Source: Orrella dioscoreae (GTDB taxonomy: Bacteria > Pseudomonadota > Gammaproteobacteria > Burkholderiales > Burkholderiaceae_B). From it: a stretch of DNA of 64,000 nt. Positions 23,086 to 31,770 of the stretch are shown one piece after another; position 1 is the stretch's first letter, and each line of letters opens with the position of its first letter. The notes beneath the pieces are model-generated. The model was not told the DNA's origin. It searched no databases and saw nothing but the letters and a program-made list of their open reading frames with translations. The DNA lies in contig NZ_LT907988.1 in the NCBI RefSeq assembly GCF_900089455.2, positions 4,278,001 through 4,342,000 of the forward strand, given 5' to 3'. The position numbers and the translations under genes were made by a program.

Positions 23086-23850
23086 ATGCAGCAGCACAAG
23101 CGGTGGGCGGGATTCATCATGGGCGCCATTCTGGTCATCCTGTCCACGGGCCTGTGGGCGCCCGCCGTCCAGGCACAAGCCTGGCCCGCGTTGCGCGCCT
23201 CTTCCGATGAAAGCCAGGTGCTGGCAGCCTTCAAGAAAGGGCCCTATGGCAACATGGCCAAGGGCCGCGTCGCGCGCCAGACCGTGGTGCCCGGCATCTA
23301 TGCGATCGTCGATCCGGCCGGAAAATACGCGCCCCTCTTCACCGACGCCAAGATCACGAAGATGAAGAACGGCGGCAGCGGCTGGCTTGACGTCGCCAGC
23401 GGCAATCCCTTGCCTGCCGCGCAAGTGCAGGCCTTGCGGCGCGACATGGCGTCGCGCATCGACACCGGCCGCGCCATCCCCTATCAATACGGCCAGGGCG
23501 GCAAGGGCGCCATCCTGGTCACGGCCTACGACTGCCCGTATTGCCGCAAGCTGGAGCAGGAGCTGGATGCCAGCGCGGTGAACGCCAAGGTCTACGTCTT
23601 CCCGACCTCGCTGCAGCACAACAAGCCCGGCCCCATGGCGCTGGCCCGGGATATCTGGTGCAGCGCCGATGCCGCCACGGCCTGGAAAGCGGCCATCCTG
23701 CGCAAGGAAGCGCCCGCGAAGGCCGCGTCGTCGTGCACCAAGGATGCGCGCGACACCAGCTGGTTGATGACGCTGTTCGACATCAAGGGCGTGCCTGCGC
23801 GGATTCTTCCCGACGGCAGGGTGGGGATGTTCAAGGTGGGTGAGCTGTAG
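23086..23850 (+). CDS. Periplasmic thioredoxin-fold protein (DsbC/DsbG-like)
   Basis: A 254-residue protein with an N-terminal signal/anchor ('WAGFIMGAILVILSTGLWAP', then 'VQAQA') and a thioredoxin-fold domain with active-site CPYC ('VTAYDCPYCRKLEQEL', about residue 150). The cis-Pro appears in 'IKGVPARILPDGR'. The DsbC/G order of N-terminal region, linker and catalytic domain is plausible, so disulfide isomerase or reductase activity in the periplasm is likely. The partner redox protein (DsbD-like) is not nearby. The start was chosen at the ATG after GGAGAGGAAGG. It is transcribed alone. Confidence 0.8.
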   Translation: MQQHKRWAGFIMGAILVILSTGLWAPAVQAQAWPALRASSDESQVLAAFKKGPYGNMAKGRVARQTVVPGIYAIVDPAGKYAPLFTDAKITKMKNGGSGWLDVASGNPLPAAQVQALRRDMASRIDTGRAIPYQYGQGGKGAILVTAYDCPYCRKLEQELDASAVNAKVYVFPTSLQHNKPGPMALARDIWCSADAATAWKAAILRKEAPAKAASSCTKDARDTSWLMTLFDIKGVPARILPDGRVGMFKVGEL

Positions 23851-23931
23851 GCTGCAAAACCGTGTCGCGCCCGGCTGGCGCTTGTTCGCTGAAACGGCCG
23901 CTTGTTGGGCTGCCGCCCGGCAAGCGGTTCG

Positions 23932-24240
23932 TCATTTGAGCGACGCCAGCATCTCCCGGCGCAAGATCGCGTTGATCCGCGTCTGATATCCCTTGCCTTG
24001 CGATCGAAGCCAGGCCAACACATCGGAATCGATCCGCACGGTAGTCGACGTCTTGGTGGGCTTGTAGAACTGGCCTCGGACCGCGTGCCGCCAGAAATCC
24101 TCTCCCAACGGCCCTTGATCGCTGTAGTCGGGATCAGCGTCGCCCCGGGTTCTCAAGGCTGCCAGTTCAGCCCGCTGCTTGGCGGTCAGAGGGGGAGGAT
24201 TCCCCAAATCCAAGTCACGCGTGACGGTTTTCTTCCTCAT
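23932..24240 (-). CDS. brnA: BrnA-family antitoxin
   Basis: A 102-residue protein ending in the BrnA ribbon-helix-helix: 'TTVRIDSDVLAWLRSQGKGYQTRINAILRR' (positions about 66-95). BrnA binds and neutralises the RNase toxin BrnT and represses the operon. The start codon overlaps the 3' end of a broken brnT (24215-24351), in the usual toxin-first order. With the toxin destroyed, this is an orphan repressor; it might still protect against another BrnT. Confidence 0.88.
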   Translation of the reverse strand: MRKKTVTRDLDLGNPPPLTAKQRAELAALRTRGDADPDYSDQGPLGEDFWRHAVRGQFYKPTKTSTTVRIDSDVLAWLRSQGKGYQTRINAILRREMLASLK

Positions 24241-24351
24241 AACGTTGCCTTTCCTTCCGGTCTGCTGGACGCGCCGAAATCAGCCGGATGATTTCGGCTT
24301 GCGCAGGTTTCGGGCCGCCTTGCCGGCATCCCATTCAAACCTTAGGACCAT
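24215..24351 (-). pseudogene. brnT: brnT toxin remnant (internal deletion)
   Basis: The ATG at 24351 opens 'MVLRFEWDAGKAARNLRKP', the standard BrnT N-terminus. The frame then hits a stop after four more codons. In another frame the BrnT C-terminus 'IIRLISARPADRKERQRYEE' is readable and ends at the TGA at 24215-24217, overlapping brnA as intact systems do. A normal BrnT has about 90 residues, so roughly 45-50 central codons, including the catalytic core, are deleted with a frame change. The upstream TTTTGTA repeats may be the old operator. Confidence 0.85.
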
Positions 24352-24450
24352 ACAAAAACGTTACTACAAAATTGTTCATTCAGGCGGCGCCGGTTCCGGG
24401 ATGCATCTCCCTCGCCCGCCACTATCGCTCGCTGTGTAGACTCCCCGCCG

Positions 24451-25176
24451 ATGAACCGTGCTGCTTTTGTCCTGCCCCTTGCCCTCCTTTTCTCTCCCCT
24501 CTCCCACGCCGACGCCCTGGTCACCCGCGCCAAGGACGTAGGCCATCGCGATTTCCAGCGTGCCAAGCAGGTCATGCCCCGTGTCTATGGCACGTCGGGC
24601 AAGGACTTCTATTGCGGCTGCCCCTATGCGAACAAGAAAGTCGACCTGCAAGCCTGCGGCTACAAGGTCCGCAAGGACGCGAACCGCGCCGGCCGCATCG
24701 AGTGGGAACACATCGTGCCGGCCTGGGCCATCGGCCATCAACGGCAGTGCTGGCAGGACGGCGGCCGCAAGCAATGCAGCAAGCAGGACGCGCTGTTCCG
24801 CAAGGCCGAAGGCGATCTCCACAACCTGGTGCCGGCGGTGGGCGAAGTGAACAACGACCGCGGCAACTTCCGCTACACGGTGTGGGAGCGCGAGCCGGCC
24901 ATGTATGGCCAGTGCCAGATGGTGGTGGATTTCAAGGGCCGCCGCGCCCAGCCGCCGCAGCATGCGCGTGGCGCCATCGCGCGCTCGACCTTCTACATGG
25001 TCGAGACCTATCGCCTGAACATGAGCGCCCAGGAGCGCAAGCTGTACTGCGTCTGGGCCAGGACCTATCCCGTCAGCGACTGGGAACGCCAGCGCGACCG
25101 TCGCATCAAGGCCGTGCAGGGCAACAGCAACCGCTATGTGAGCGACGCGTCGGCCATTGCGCGGTTCTGCCGCTGA
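24451..25176 (+). CDS. Periplasmic endonuclease I (EndA/Dns family)
   Basis: A 241-residue protein with a signal peptide ('MNRAAFVLPLALLFSPLSHA'). The endonuclease I domain has 'RIEWEHIVPAWAIGHQRQCW' (His of the beta-beta-metal site), 'AEGDLHNLVPAVGEVNNDRG' (metal-binding Asn) and several Cys, including 'FYCGCPY', probably forming disulfides. It degrades DNA in the periplasm or outside the cell and may provide nutrients or limit transformation. It is transcribed alone, with about 100 bp to the divergent brnT relic. Confidence 0.92.
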   Translation: MNRAAFVLPLALLFSPLSHADALVTRAKDVGHRDFQRAKQVMPRVYGTSGKDFYCGCPYANKKVDLQACGYKVRKDANRAGRIEWEHIVPAWAIGHQRQCWQDGGRKQCSKQDALFRKAEGDLHNLVPAVGEVNNDRGNFRYTVWEREPAMYGQCQMVVDFKGRRAQPPQHARGAIARSTFYMVETYRLNMSAQERKLYCVWARTYPVSDWERQRDRRIKAVQGNSNRYVSDASAIARFCR

Positions 25177-25405
25177 CCCACCGTCTCCGCGCAAGCACGC
25201 ACACGCTGGGCAGCGTTCGCGCAACATCGTTACCGCCCCTGCGCCAAGGGACTCTCCCCTGCCCGCGCCCGCCGCCGCGGCGCAGCATTTGCTTGCACAA
25301 GTTTTCCAAATCGTCACCTCCCGTCAATAGAATCGCAGCGCTGTAAGCACTTGATTCAACGCCCGGCGGCCGGCGCCGCCTGGGCCCTACCGGGAGGATT
25401 GCCCC

Positions 25406-26128
25406 ATGGACATGGGAAGGAAATGCATTGCCGAATGTCTTGGCACGTTCTGGCTGGTGTTGGGCGGTTGCGGCAGCGCCGTGCTGGCCGCCCACGTGGC
25501 GGATGCCGCGGGGTACCCCTTCGGCATCGGGTATGCGGGCGTGGCGCTGGCTTTCGGCCTGACGGTGCTGACGGGTGCGTATGCCCTCGGGCACATCTCG
25601 GGCGGGCACTTCAACCCGGCCGTCAGCCTGGGCCTGTGGGCCGGCGGACGCTTCCCGTCCAGTGGATTGCTGCCCTATATCGTGGCGCAGGTGCTCGGCG
25701 GCCTGCTCGCGGCACTGGTGCTGTACGGCGTGGCCAGCGGCAAGGCCGGCTTCGCCATCGATCCGGGCGCCGCGGGCGCCTTCGCGTCCAACGGCTACGG
25801 CGCATTTTCGCCGGGCGGCTACACGCTGGGCGCGGCGTTCCTGGCCGAGGTCGTGCTGACCGCGGTATTCCTGCTGGTCATCATGGGCGCCACGCACAGG
25901 AATGCCGCGGCCGGCTTCGCGCCGATCGCGATCGGCCTGGCCCTGACGCTGATCCACCTGATCAGCATCCCGGTGACCAATACGTCGGTGAACCCGGCGC
26001 GCTCGACGGCGGTGGCGGTCTTCGCGGGTGAGAACGCGCTGGGCCAGTTGTGGCTGTTCTGGGTCGCCCCCTTGTTGGGCGGCGTGCTGGGCGGCGTCGT
26101 TTACCGGCTGCTCAACCGCAACGACTAG
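25406..26128 (+). CDS. aqpZ: Aquaporin (AqpZ-like)
   Basis: A 240-residue MIP-family channel with six membrane helices and both pore motifs: '[13 protein letters not shown]' (first NPA) and '[13 protein letters not shown]' (second NPA, followed by the selectivity Arg). This signature fits orthodox water channels rather than glycerol facilitators, as does the overall AqpZ-like length. GGGAGG precedes the ATG at a short distance; a second ATG two codons later is possible. It ends with a 4-bp overlap with a convergent small gene. Confidence 0.95.
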   Translation: MDMGRKCIAECLGTFWLVLGGCGSAVLAAHVADAAGYPFGIGYAGVALAFGLTVLTGAYALGHISGGHFNPAVSLGLWAGGRFPSSGLLPYIVAQVLGGLLAALVLYGVASGKAGFAIDPGAAGAFASNGYGAFSPGGYTLGAAFLAEVVLTAVFLLVIMGATHRNAAAGFAPIAIGLALTLIHLISIPVTNTSVNPARSTAVAVFAGENALGQLWLFWVAPLLGGVLGGVVYRLLNRND

Positions 26129-26379
26129 CTGGCGAGCTTCTCCAGGCGGGCGCGCAGCCGGGCCTGCGCCCCCTCGCGCGCCGCCTCCAGCGAAAAATGC
26201 AGGCTCTGGTGCCGGCGCTCCAGGACCTGCCACGGCGCCCCTGCGCCGGGCCGGTACCAGGCCGTGCAGAGATAGACGCCGGAGTCGGACTCCGACGGCG
26301 CGGGCGTGACGTCCAGGCAGACCTGCCAGCCACGGTGCGTGAAGTCGGGAGCGCTGTCGGGACGGGGCGGCTTGGACAT
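26125..26379 (-). CDS. Hypothetical small protein
   Basis: An 84-residue soluble protein ('[19 protein letters not shown]', '[20 protein letters not shown]') with a beta-rich first half and a C-terminal helix. I do not recognise a family. The two tails overlap by 4 bp with aqpZ, and it runs divergently from the DUF2946 gene. Codon use resembles that of its neighbours, which favours a real gene. Confidence 0.55.
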   Translation of the reverse strand: MSKPPRPDSAPDFTHRGWQVCLDVTPAPSESDSGVYLCTAWYRPGAGAPWQVLERRHQSLHFSLEAAREGAQARLRARLEKLAS

Positions 26380-26478
26380 CTGCGTCAGGTCAAGGGGTGG
26401 GGCGGAACCCCGATGCTACACTGCGGCGCAGTGCCAAACCGTGGCCTTGCGGCCGCGCCACTCCTTCCCTTCGTCGCC

Positions 26479-26877
26479 ATGCGCTTGAGTCTTCCGGTAC
26501 GGCGCAACACGTGCTGGCTGGTCCTTCTTGCCTTTCTGTACGCGACGCTGGTGCCCTCGCTGGTGCTGGCGGGCGGCGTGTCGCCCGAAGCCCGCAAGGT
26601 CTGGGTGGAACTGTGCGGCCCCACGGGCCACGAAATGGTCCAGCTGGAACTGGACACCGGCGGCGAACAGGGCGATGGCCTGGTGTCGCTGTCCAGCACC
26701 GCGCAGTGCCTGCTGTGCCTGCACCCCGCGACGCCCCCAGACACCACCCTGCCCCGCCCGGTCGCCACACGCGCGGCCTCGGCAATGCCGCTGGCCGCCG
26801 CGCGCGAGACACCCGCGCCGCGTGGCGCCCCCGCCTGGCAACGCGCCCCCGCACGCGCGCCGCCCCTGAACGCCTGA
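26479..26877 (+). CDS. DUF2946-type small exported protein
   Basis: A 132-residue protein starting 'MRLSLPVRRNTCWLVLLAFL', a signal or membrane helix. A C-x-x-C pair follows in 'TAQCLLCLHP', and a Pro/Ala-rich tail. DUF2946 proteins are commonly next to TonB-dependent copper or iron receptors. Here the next gene, 158 bp on, is such a receptor, so a role in metal sensing or handling is likely but not shown. A second DUF2946 protein is at 46234 in a copper operon. Confidence 0.7.
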   Translation: MRLSLPVRRNTCWLVLLAFLYATLVPSLVLAGGVSPEARKVWVELCGPTGHEMVQLELDTGGEQGDGLVSLSSTAQCLLCLHPATPPDTTLPRPVATRAASAMPLAAARETPAPRGAPAWQRAPARAPPLNA

Positions 26878-27035
26878 ATGCCTGCGCCTTGGCGCCGTTC
26901 GTCCTGACACAGGACGCACGCGCCTTTCCGACAGATCCCGCAGGCCTGGCCACGCCCTTTTCCTCCTGAGCTTTTCGCCGCACGAACGCGGCGCGAAGGG
27001 CATGCGCCTGGCTTTGCCATCATTCAGGACCTTCC

Positions 27036-29192
27036 ATGTCCCTGCACGCTTGTGCGGCCCCGCGCCGCGCCCGCGTCGGGCAACGCGCCGCGATGGCGCC
27101 GCTTGCCCTCGCCCCTTTCGCCCTGGCCCTGGCGACCCTGCCCGCCCAGGCCCAGCAAGCCCCCACGCTGGCGCCCATCGTCGTGACCAGCGATGCCGTC
27201 GGCACCCTGGACGCGCCCGCCGCCGCCGGCACGAACCTGGGGCTGACGCCACGCGAAACGCCGGCCAGCCTCGACATCCTGACGCGCGACGCGCTGGAAG
27301 CGCGTGGCGACGCCAGCGTGACCGACGCCATCACGCGCACCGGCGGCATCAGCGCCTCGCCGCATCCGGGCAACGGCTTCAGCGAACTGTCCACGCGCGG
27401 CTTCATGGGCTCGGCGTCGGTCATGCGGCTGTACGACGGCACGCGCCAATACGGTGGCGTGGGCGTGACATTTCCCTTCGACACCTGGTCGGTGGAGCGC
27501 ATCGAAGTGCTGCGCGGCCCCGCCTCGGTGATCTACGGCGACGGCGCCATTGGCGGCGTGGTGAACGTGGTGCCCAGGAAGCCCACGCGCGGCCCCATCC
27601 GCAATGAAGTGCAAGCCACCGTCGGCACCGATGACACCGCCCGGCTGGGCCTGGGCAGTGGCGGCGCGATCAGCGACACGCTGTCGTACCGGCTGGACCT
27701 GAGCGGCGACCGCAGCGACGGCTGGGTGGACCGCGGCGACAGCAAGAACGCGACGTTCTCGGGCGCCTTGCAGTGGGAGGCCACGCCCGACCTGAGCCTG
27801 AAGTTCAGCCACAGCACGGGCTACCAGCGGCCGATGGCTTATTTCGGGGTGCCCTTGGTGGAAGGCCGCCAGCTCGAGGCTTTGCGCGAGAAGAACTACG
27901 ACGTCCGCGACACCTTCATCCGCTTTCGTGACCAGTGGACGGAACTGGCCGCGACCTGGACGCGCACCGACGCCACGACGGTGCGCGCCAAGCTGTACCG
28001 CATCGACAGCAAGCGGGACTGGCGCAACTCCGATACCTACACCTACAACCCCGCGACCGCGATGGTGGACCGTGGCCGCGACACCCAGATCCGCCACGAC
28101 CAGGCGCAGACCGGCCTCACCGCGGACGCGGCATTCCAAGGCAGGCTGGCGGGCATGGCCAACCAGGTGTCCGTGGGCTTCGACATCAATCGCAGCCGCT
28201 TCAAGCACACCAACAACACCTATACGGGCAACTCCGGCCCGGTGGATCTCTACCACCCGGATCCTGGCTACTACGACAGCGACGTGCCCTTCCTGCCGCG
28301 CTACCGCAACGAGGTCGAGCAGTTCTCGCTCTTCGCCGAAGACCGCCTGGCCTTGACCGATGCCTGGTCCGTCATCGGCGGGCTGCGCTATGACCACGCG
28401 CGCCTGACGCGCCAGGACCTGATCGCGAATGCGCGCAGCGCGGATCGCAGCTATTCCGACATCGGCTGGCGGCTTGGCACGGTCTACGCGCTGAGCCCCG
28501 AGCTGTCGGTGTATGCACAGTATTCCGAGGCCGCCGATCCGGTGGGCGGACTGCTGATGATCAGCCCCGCCAACAGCGTCTTCGAGATGTCCAGGGGCAG
28601 GCAGGTGGAGGTCGGCCTGAAACAGTCGTTCTGGCGGCAGCGCGGCGAATGGACGCTGGCCGCGTATCACATCCGCAAGGACAACCTGCTGGCACGCGAC
28701 CCGAACGATCCCAGCCTGCGGGTGCAGGTGGGCGAGCAGTCGTCGCGCGGCCTGGAAGCCTCGCTGGCGCTGGCGTTCGCGCCAGGCTGGAAGCTGGAAG
28801 CCAACGCCACCGTGCTGCGCGCGCAATACGACGACTTCACGGAGAGCGCCGGGGGCGTGGCGGTGTCGCGCAAGGGCAATGTGCCCACCAACGTGCCCGA
28901 ACGCCTGGCCAATGTGTGGCTGAGCTGGAACTTCCAGCCCGGCTGGACGGCGATGGGCGGCGTGCGCTACGTGGGCAAGCGCTATGCCGACAACGCCAAC
29001 ACGCTGGAGCTGCCTGCGTATGCCACGACGGACCTGGCGCTGCGCTGGGACATGACGGCCGACACCACGCTGACCGCGCGCGGCTACAACGTGTTCGACC
29101 GGGCGTACTTCACGACCGCCTATTACTCGGGCACGCAGTGGCTGTACGGGCCGGGGCGGCGGTTCGCGTTGACGCTGAACCATCGCTTCTGA
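27036..29192 (+). CDS. TonB-dependent siderophore-type receptor
   Basis: A 718-residue outer-membrane receptor. A signal peptide ending near 'AQAQQ' is followed by a TonB box-like 'APIVVTSDAV'. The plug domain contains 'RETPASLDILTRDAL' and 'VERIEVLRGPASVIYGDGAI', and a 22-strand barrel ends in Phe ('ALTLNHRF'). It imports an iron-chelate or similar metal complex using TonB energy. It lies 7 bp upstream of the PepSY gene on the same strand, so they form an operon, perhaps with DUF2946. No Fur box was recognised. The substrate cannot be deduced. Confidence 0.92.
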   Translation: MSLHACAAPRRARVGQRAAMAPLALAPFALALATLPAQAQQAPTLAPIVVTSDAVGTLDAPAAAGTNLGLTPRETPASLDILTRDALEARGDASVTDAITRTGGISASPHPGNGFSELSTRGFMGSASVMRLYDGTRQYGGVGVTFPFDTWSVERIEVLRGPASVIYGDGAIGGVVNVVPRKPTRGPIRNEVQATVGTDDTARLGLGSGGAISDTLSYRLDLSGDRSDGWVDRGDSKNATFSGALQWEATPDLSLKFSHSTGYQRPMAYFGVPLVEGRQLEALREKNYDVRDTFIRFRDQWTELAATWTRTDATTVRAKLYRIDSKRDWRNSDTYTYNPATAMVDRGRDTQIRHDQAQTGLTADAAFQGRLAGMANQVSVGFDINRSRFKHTNNTYTGNSGPVDLYHPDPGYYDSDVPFLPRYRNEVEQFSLFAEDRLALTDAWSVIGGLRYDHARLTRQDLIANARSADRSYSDIGWRLGTVYALSPELSVYAQYSEAADPVGGLLMISPANSVFEMSRGRQVEVGLKQSFWRQRGEWTLAAYHIRKDNLLARDPNDPSLRVQVGEQSSRGLEASLALAFAPGWKLEANATVLRAQYDDFTESAGGVAVSRKGNVPTNVPERLANVWLSWNFQPGWTAMGGVRYVGKRYADNANTLELPAYATTDLALRWDMTADTTLTARGYNVFDRAYFTTAYYSGTQWLYGPGRRFALTLNHRF

Positions 29193-29199
29193 GGCCGGC

Positions 29200-30684
29200 A
29201 TGGGTGCACGCACGAAACGGCTGGTCTTCCTGGTCCATCGCTGGACGGGGATCGCCGGCTGCCTGCTGATGGCGCTGTGGTTCGTGAGCGGCATGGTGAT
29301 GCTGTTCGTGGGCTATCCCAAGCTCACGCCCGCCGAAAGGCTGGCGCCCCTGCCCGCGCTGGCGGCGGACTGTTGCCTGGCCGCGCCGCCCGCGCTGGCC
29401 GAGGCGGCCCGCGCGCCAGGCGCCGTCCTGGCCTTGACGACGCTGCGTGGCGAACCGCACTACGTGGTTCGGGGCGCGCCGGGCCTGCCCGCGCGGGCGG
29501 CCCGTACAGGCGACGCGCCGCCCGCGCTCACGCCCGCCGCCGCCGTGGCAGCGGCACGCGCTTTCGCCCCCGGCATGACGGCGCACTATGCGGGCGAGCT
29601 TCAGGAAGACCGCTGGACGCACGCACGCGGCCTGAACGCGCATCGGCCGCTGCATCGCGTGGACCTGGCGGGCGATGCGCCCACCACGCTGTACGTCTCG
29701 TCCGTCACGGGCGAGGTGGTGATGGACGCGCCGCGCTGGCAACAGCGCTGGAACTACGCGGGCGCCTGGCTGCACTGGCTGTACCTGTTCCGGATGCAGT
29801 CGGTCGACCCGGTGTGGTCGTGGCTGGTGATCGGGCTGTCGGCGCTTTGCACCGTCAGCGCGTTGGCTGGCATGCTCGTGGGCATCTGGCGCTGGCGCTT
29901 CCGGGGCCGCTACAAATCAGGCTCGCGCTCGCCTTACCGCGAGGGCTGGATGCACTGGCATCACGTCGTGGGACTCGTCTTCGGCGTGTTCGTGTGCACG
30001 TGGATATTCAGCGGGCTGATGTCGATGAACCCGCTGGGCATGTTCGGCCCCACGCATGGACGGCCTGACGTCGCCGCGTATCAGGGCGCGGGACAATCGC
30101 CCCCCGATGCGCTGGCGCCCGCGGCGGTGCTGGGCACGCTTCAGGCCTCGGGTTTCCAGGCCGTCGAACTGCAATGGCGCTGGCTGGACGGCACGCCGTA
30201 TGTGCTGGCACAGGATGCACGGACGGGCACCCGCCTGGTCCGCGCATCCGCGTCCGGCCTGCGGGTCTTCCAGCATTGGGACGCGCAGACCGTGCTGGAC
30301 GCCGCGCGGCGGCTGTTCGCGGAGCCAGTCACCACGCACGCCGTGCTGACGGACCACGACGCCTATTACTACGCACGCCACGCCGAAGCGATGAACGGAG
30401 GCCTGGTGCGCGGGCTGCCCGCCTTGCGCATGGACTTCGCCGACCCGGACCACACGCGCGTCTATGTCGACCTGCAAACGGGCGAGATCGCCACGAGCCT
30501 GGCCGCGTCGCAGCGCGCCAGCCGCTGGCTGTTCTACTTCCTGCACAGCTGGGACACGCCGCAACTGCTGGCCTGGTCCACCACGCGCGATGGCGTCATC
30601 CTGCTGCTCAGCCTGGGCGGCATCGTGGTGTCGGTCAGCGGCGTGGTGATTGGATGGCGGCGGCTGCGCAAGCAGGCGCATTGA
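29200..30684 (+). CDS. PepSY-associated TM-helix protein
   Basis: A 494-residue inner-membrane protein. Helix 1 (about 8-38) has 'LVFLVHRWTGIAGCLLMALW' with the family His. Further helices are near 205-232, 252-276 ('HHVVGLVFGVFVCTWIFSGL') and 450-485. PepSY-like periplasmic regions lie between. Members beside siderophore receptors act in reductive iron release or heme-linked reduction (as in PiuB/FoxB proteins). The 7-bp gap to the receptor supports a joint role in metal-chelate use. Confidence 0.85.
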   Translation: MGARTKRLVFLVHRWTGIAGCLLMALWFVSGMVMLFVGYPKLTPAERLAPLPALAADCCLAAPPALAEAARAPGAVLALTTLRGEPHYVVRGAPGLPARAARTGDAPPALTPAAAVAAARAFAPGMTAHYAGELQEDRWTHARGLNAHRPLHRVDLAGDAPTTLYVSSVTGEVVMDAPRWQQRWNYAGAWLHWLYLFRMQSVDPVWSWLVIGLSALCTVSALAGMLVGIWRWRFRGRYKSGSRSPYREGWMHWHHVVGLVFGVFVCTWIFSGLMSMNPLGMFGPTHGRPDVAAYQGAGQSPPDALAPAAVLGTLQASGFQAVELQWRWLDGTPYVLAQDARTGTRLVRASASGLRVFQHWDAQTVLDAARRLFAEPVTTHAVLTDHDAYYYARHAEAMNGGLVRGLPALRMDFADPDHTRVYVDLQTGEIATSLAASQRASRWLFYFLHSWDTPQLLAWSTTRDGVILLLSLGGIVVSVSGVVIGWRRLRKQAH

Positions 30685-30705
30685 CCCCTGCGCGCACGGC
30701 GCGAC

Positions 30706-31344
30706 TCAATGCAAGGCGCCGTGCAGGTCGAGGGCGGCGGCCAGTATCGGCTTGGCCCAGCGCGGTACATCCGCCAGGGCGGCATGCTGCGCGATGCGCC
30801 CCCGCACGCAATGCAGCAGCAGCACCGGCTCGGGCCGCAAGCCCGCCTTGGGATCGGCCTGCCGGCTGTTGTCATAGACACGCAGGCTGGCCAGCCACGG
30901 CAGCAGGCGGATGAGGTTGGCGCGGCTGCTTTCGTAGCGCGCACGGATCTTGTCTTCGGGAATGTCGTGGCCGCCTGACAGCACGCGTTCGCGCACCCGT
31001 TGCAGATGCAGTTCCGGCGAGGCCAGCCCCGCATACCAGACGTGGATCTGCGCCCCCTCGCGCGCGCCGGCCATCAGCATGTTGGGCAAGGTGTTGGCGC
31101 CCAGCGTGGTCTCGAAGGCGAAGTTGCCGCCTTCACGCAGCGCCCGCTCCAGGCCCTTGCGGCCCAGCTCCCAGGCGTGGGCATTGGCCGCGCCGACATC
31201 CAGGCCGGCATTGGCATCCCGCAAGTCGCGGGCGGCGAGATCGGGGTTGAAATAGGGCACGTGCTGGCTGGCCAGCGCGGCGCCGCCGATGCTGCTCTTG
31301 CCCGCGCCGTTCACGCCGGCCAGCACAAAGATGCGTGCCGGCAC
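30706..31344 (-). CDS. Zeta-toxin-family kinase
   Basis: A 212-residue P-loop protein with Walker A 'GVNGAGKSS' (residues 10-18), an Asp/Arg region 'PYFNPDLAARDLRDAN' and 'NFAFETTLGANTLPNMLMAG', the usual zeta-like pattern. Zeta toxins phosphorylate UDP-N-acetylglucosamine and block wall synthesis; the substrate here is not proven. The GTG start lies directly after the TAA of the antitoxin gene. The partner is a Phd/YefM-like protein, not the classical epsilon antitoxin. Confidence 0.85.
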   Translation of the reverse strand: MPARIFVLAGVNGAGKSSIGGAALASQHVPYFNPDLAARDLRDANAGLDVGAANAHAWELGRKGLERALREGGNFAFETTLGANTLPNMLMAGAREGAQIHVWYAGLASPELHLQRVRERVLSGGHDIPEDKIRARYESSRANLIRLLPWLASLRVYDNSRQADPKAGLRPEPVLLLHCVRGRIAQHAALADVPRWAKPILAAALDLHGALH

Positions 31345-31695
31345 TTACTTCACCGCATGCACGGCGGCCTGGCCCAGTTGCGCGGGACTCAACGCGAAGG
31401 CGTCTTCCATGGCGCGGGCCGCGACGTCGCCCTGCATGGCAGCGTAGAGATCGTCGAAGCGTTGGGTCAGGGCATCCAGGTTGGGCGCCGCCGCCTGCTC
31501 CAGTTCGAGATAGCGGTCGACCGACAGCAGCACCATGCTGGGCTGGTCATGCCGCGTGACCACCACCGCGCCGTGCGTCATGACGGTGTTCGTGACCTGC
31601 TGCATGGCCCCCACCATCTTCGAGGCGGAAACACTGGGCAGGGTCTGGGTCAGGTGACGCTTGTCCTTGGGGGACGACATCAGGGGATTGGCCAT
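31345..31695 (-). CDS. Phd/YefM-like antitoxin paired with the zeta-like toxin
   Basis: A 116-residue protein. The central segment 'VTNTVMTHGAVVVTRHDQPSMVLLSVDRYLELEQ' (about 34-67) is the Phd/YefM DNA-binding fold. The C-terminal acidic helix 'AMEDAFALSPAQLGQ' is a likely toxin-binding tail. A near-palindrome TTTACCC-N5-GGGTAAA is 34 bp upstream (31729-31747), a good autorepression operator. The stop codon abuts the toxin start, indicating translational coupling. Confidence 0.8.
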   Translation of the reverse strand: MANPLMSSPKDKRHLTQTLPSVSASKMVGAMQQVTNTVMTHGAVVVTRHDQPSMVLLSVDRYLELEQAAAPNLDALTQRFDDLYAAMQGDVAARAMEDAFALSPAQLGQAAVHAVK

Positions 31696-31728
31696 GAGGG
31701 GCTCTCACACATCAGGAGTTTTGGCCAT

Positions 31729-31747
31729 TTTACCCAAATTGGGTAAA
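31729..31747 (-). promoter_or_regulatory. Operator-like palindrome upstream of the Phd-like antitoxin
   Basis: TTTACCC (31729-31735) and GGGTAAA (31741-31747) separated by 5 bp, the only AT-rich palindrome in the gap. It fits autoregulation by the antitoxin. Confidence 0.6.
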
Positions 31748-31770
31748 TTATGGAAAACCTGACCTGGGGG

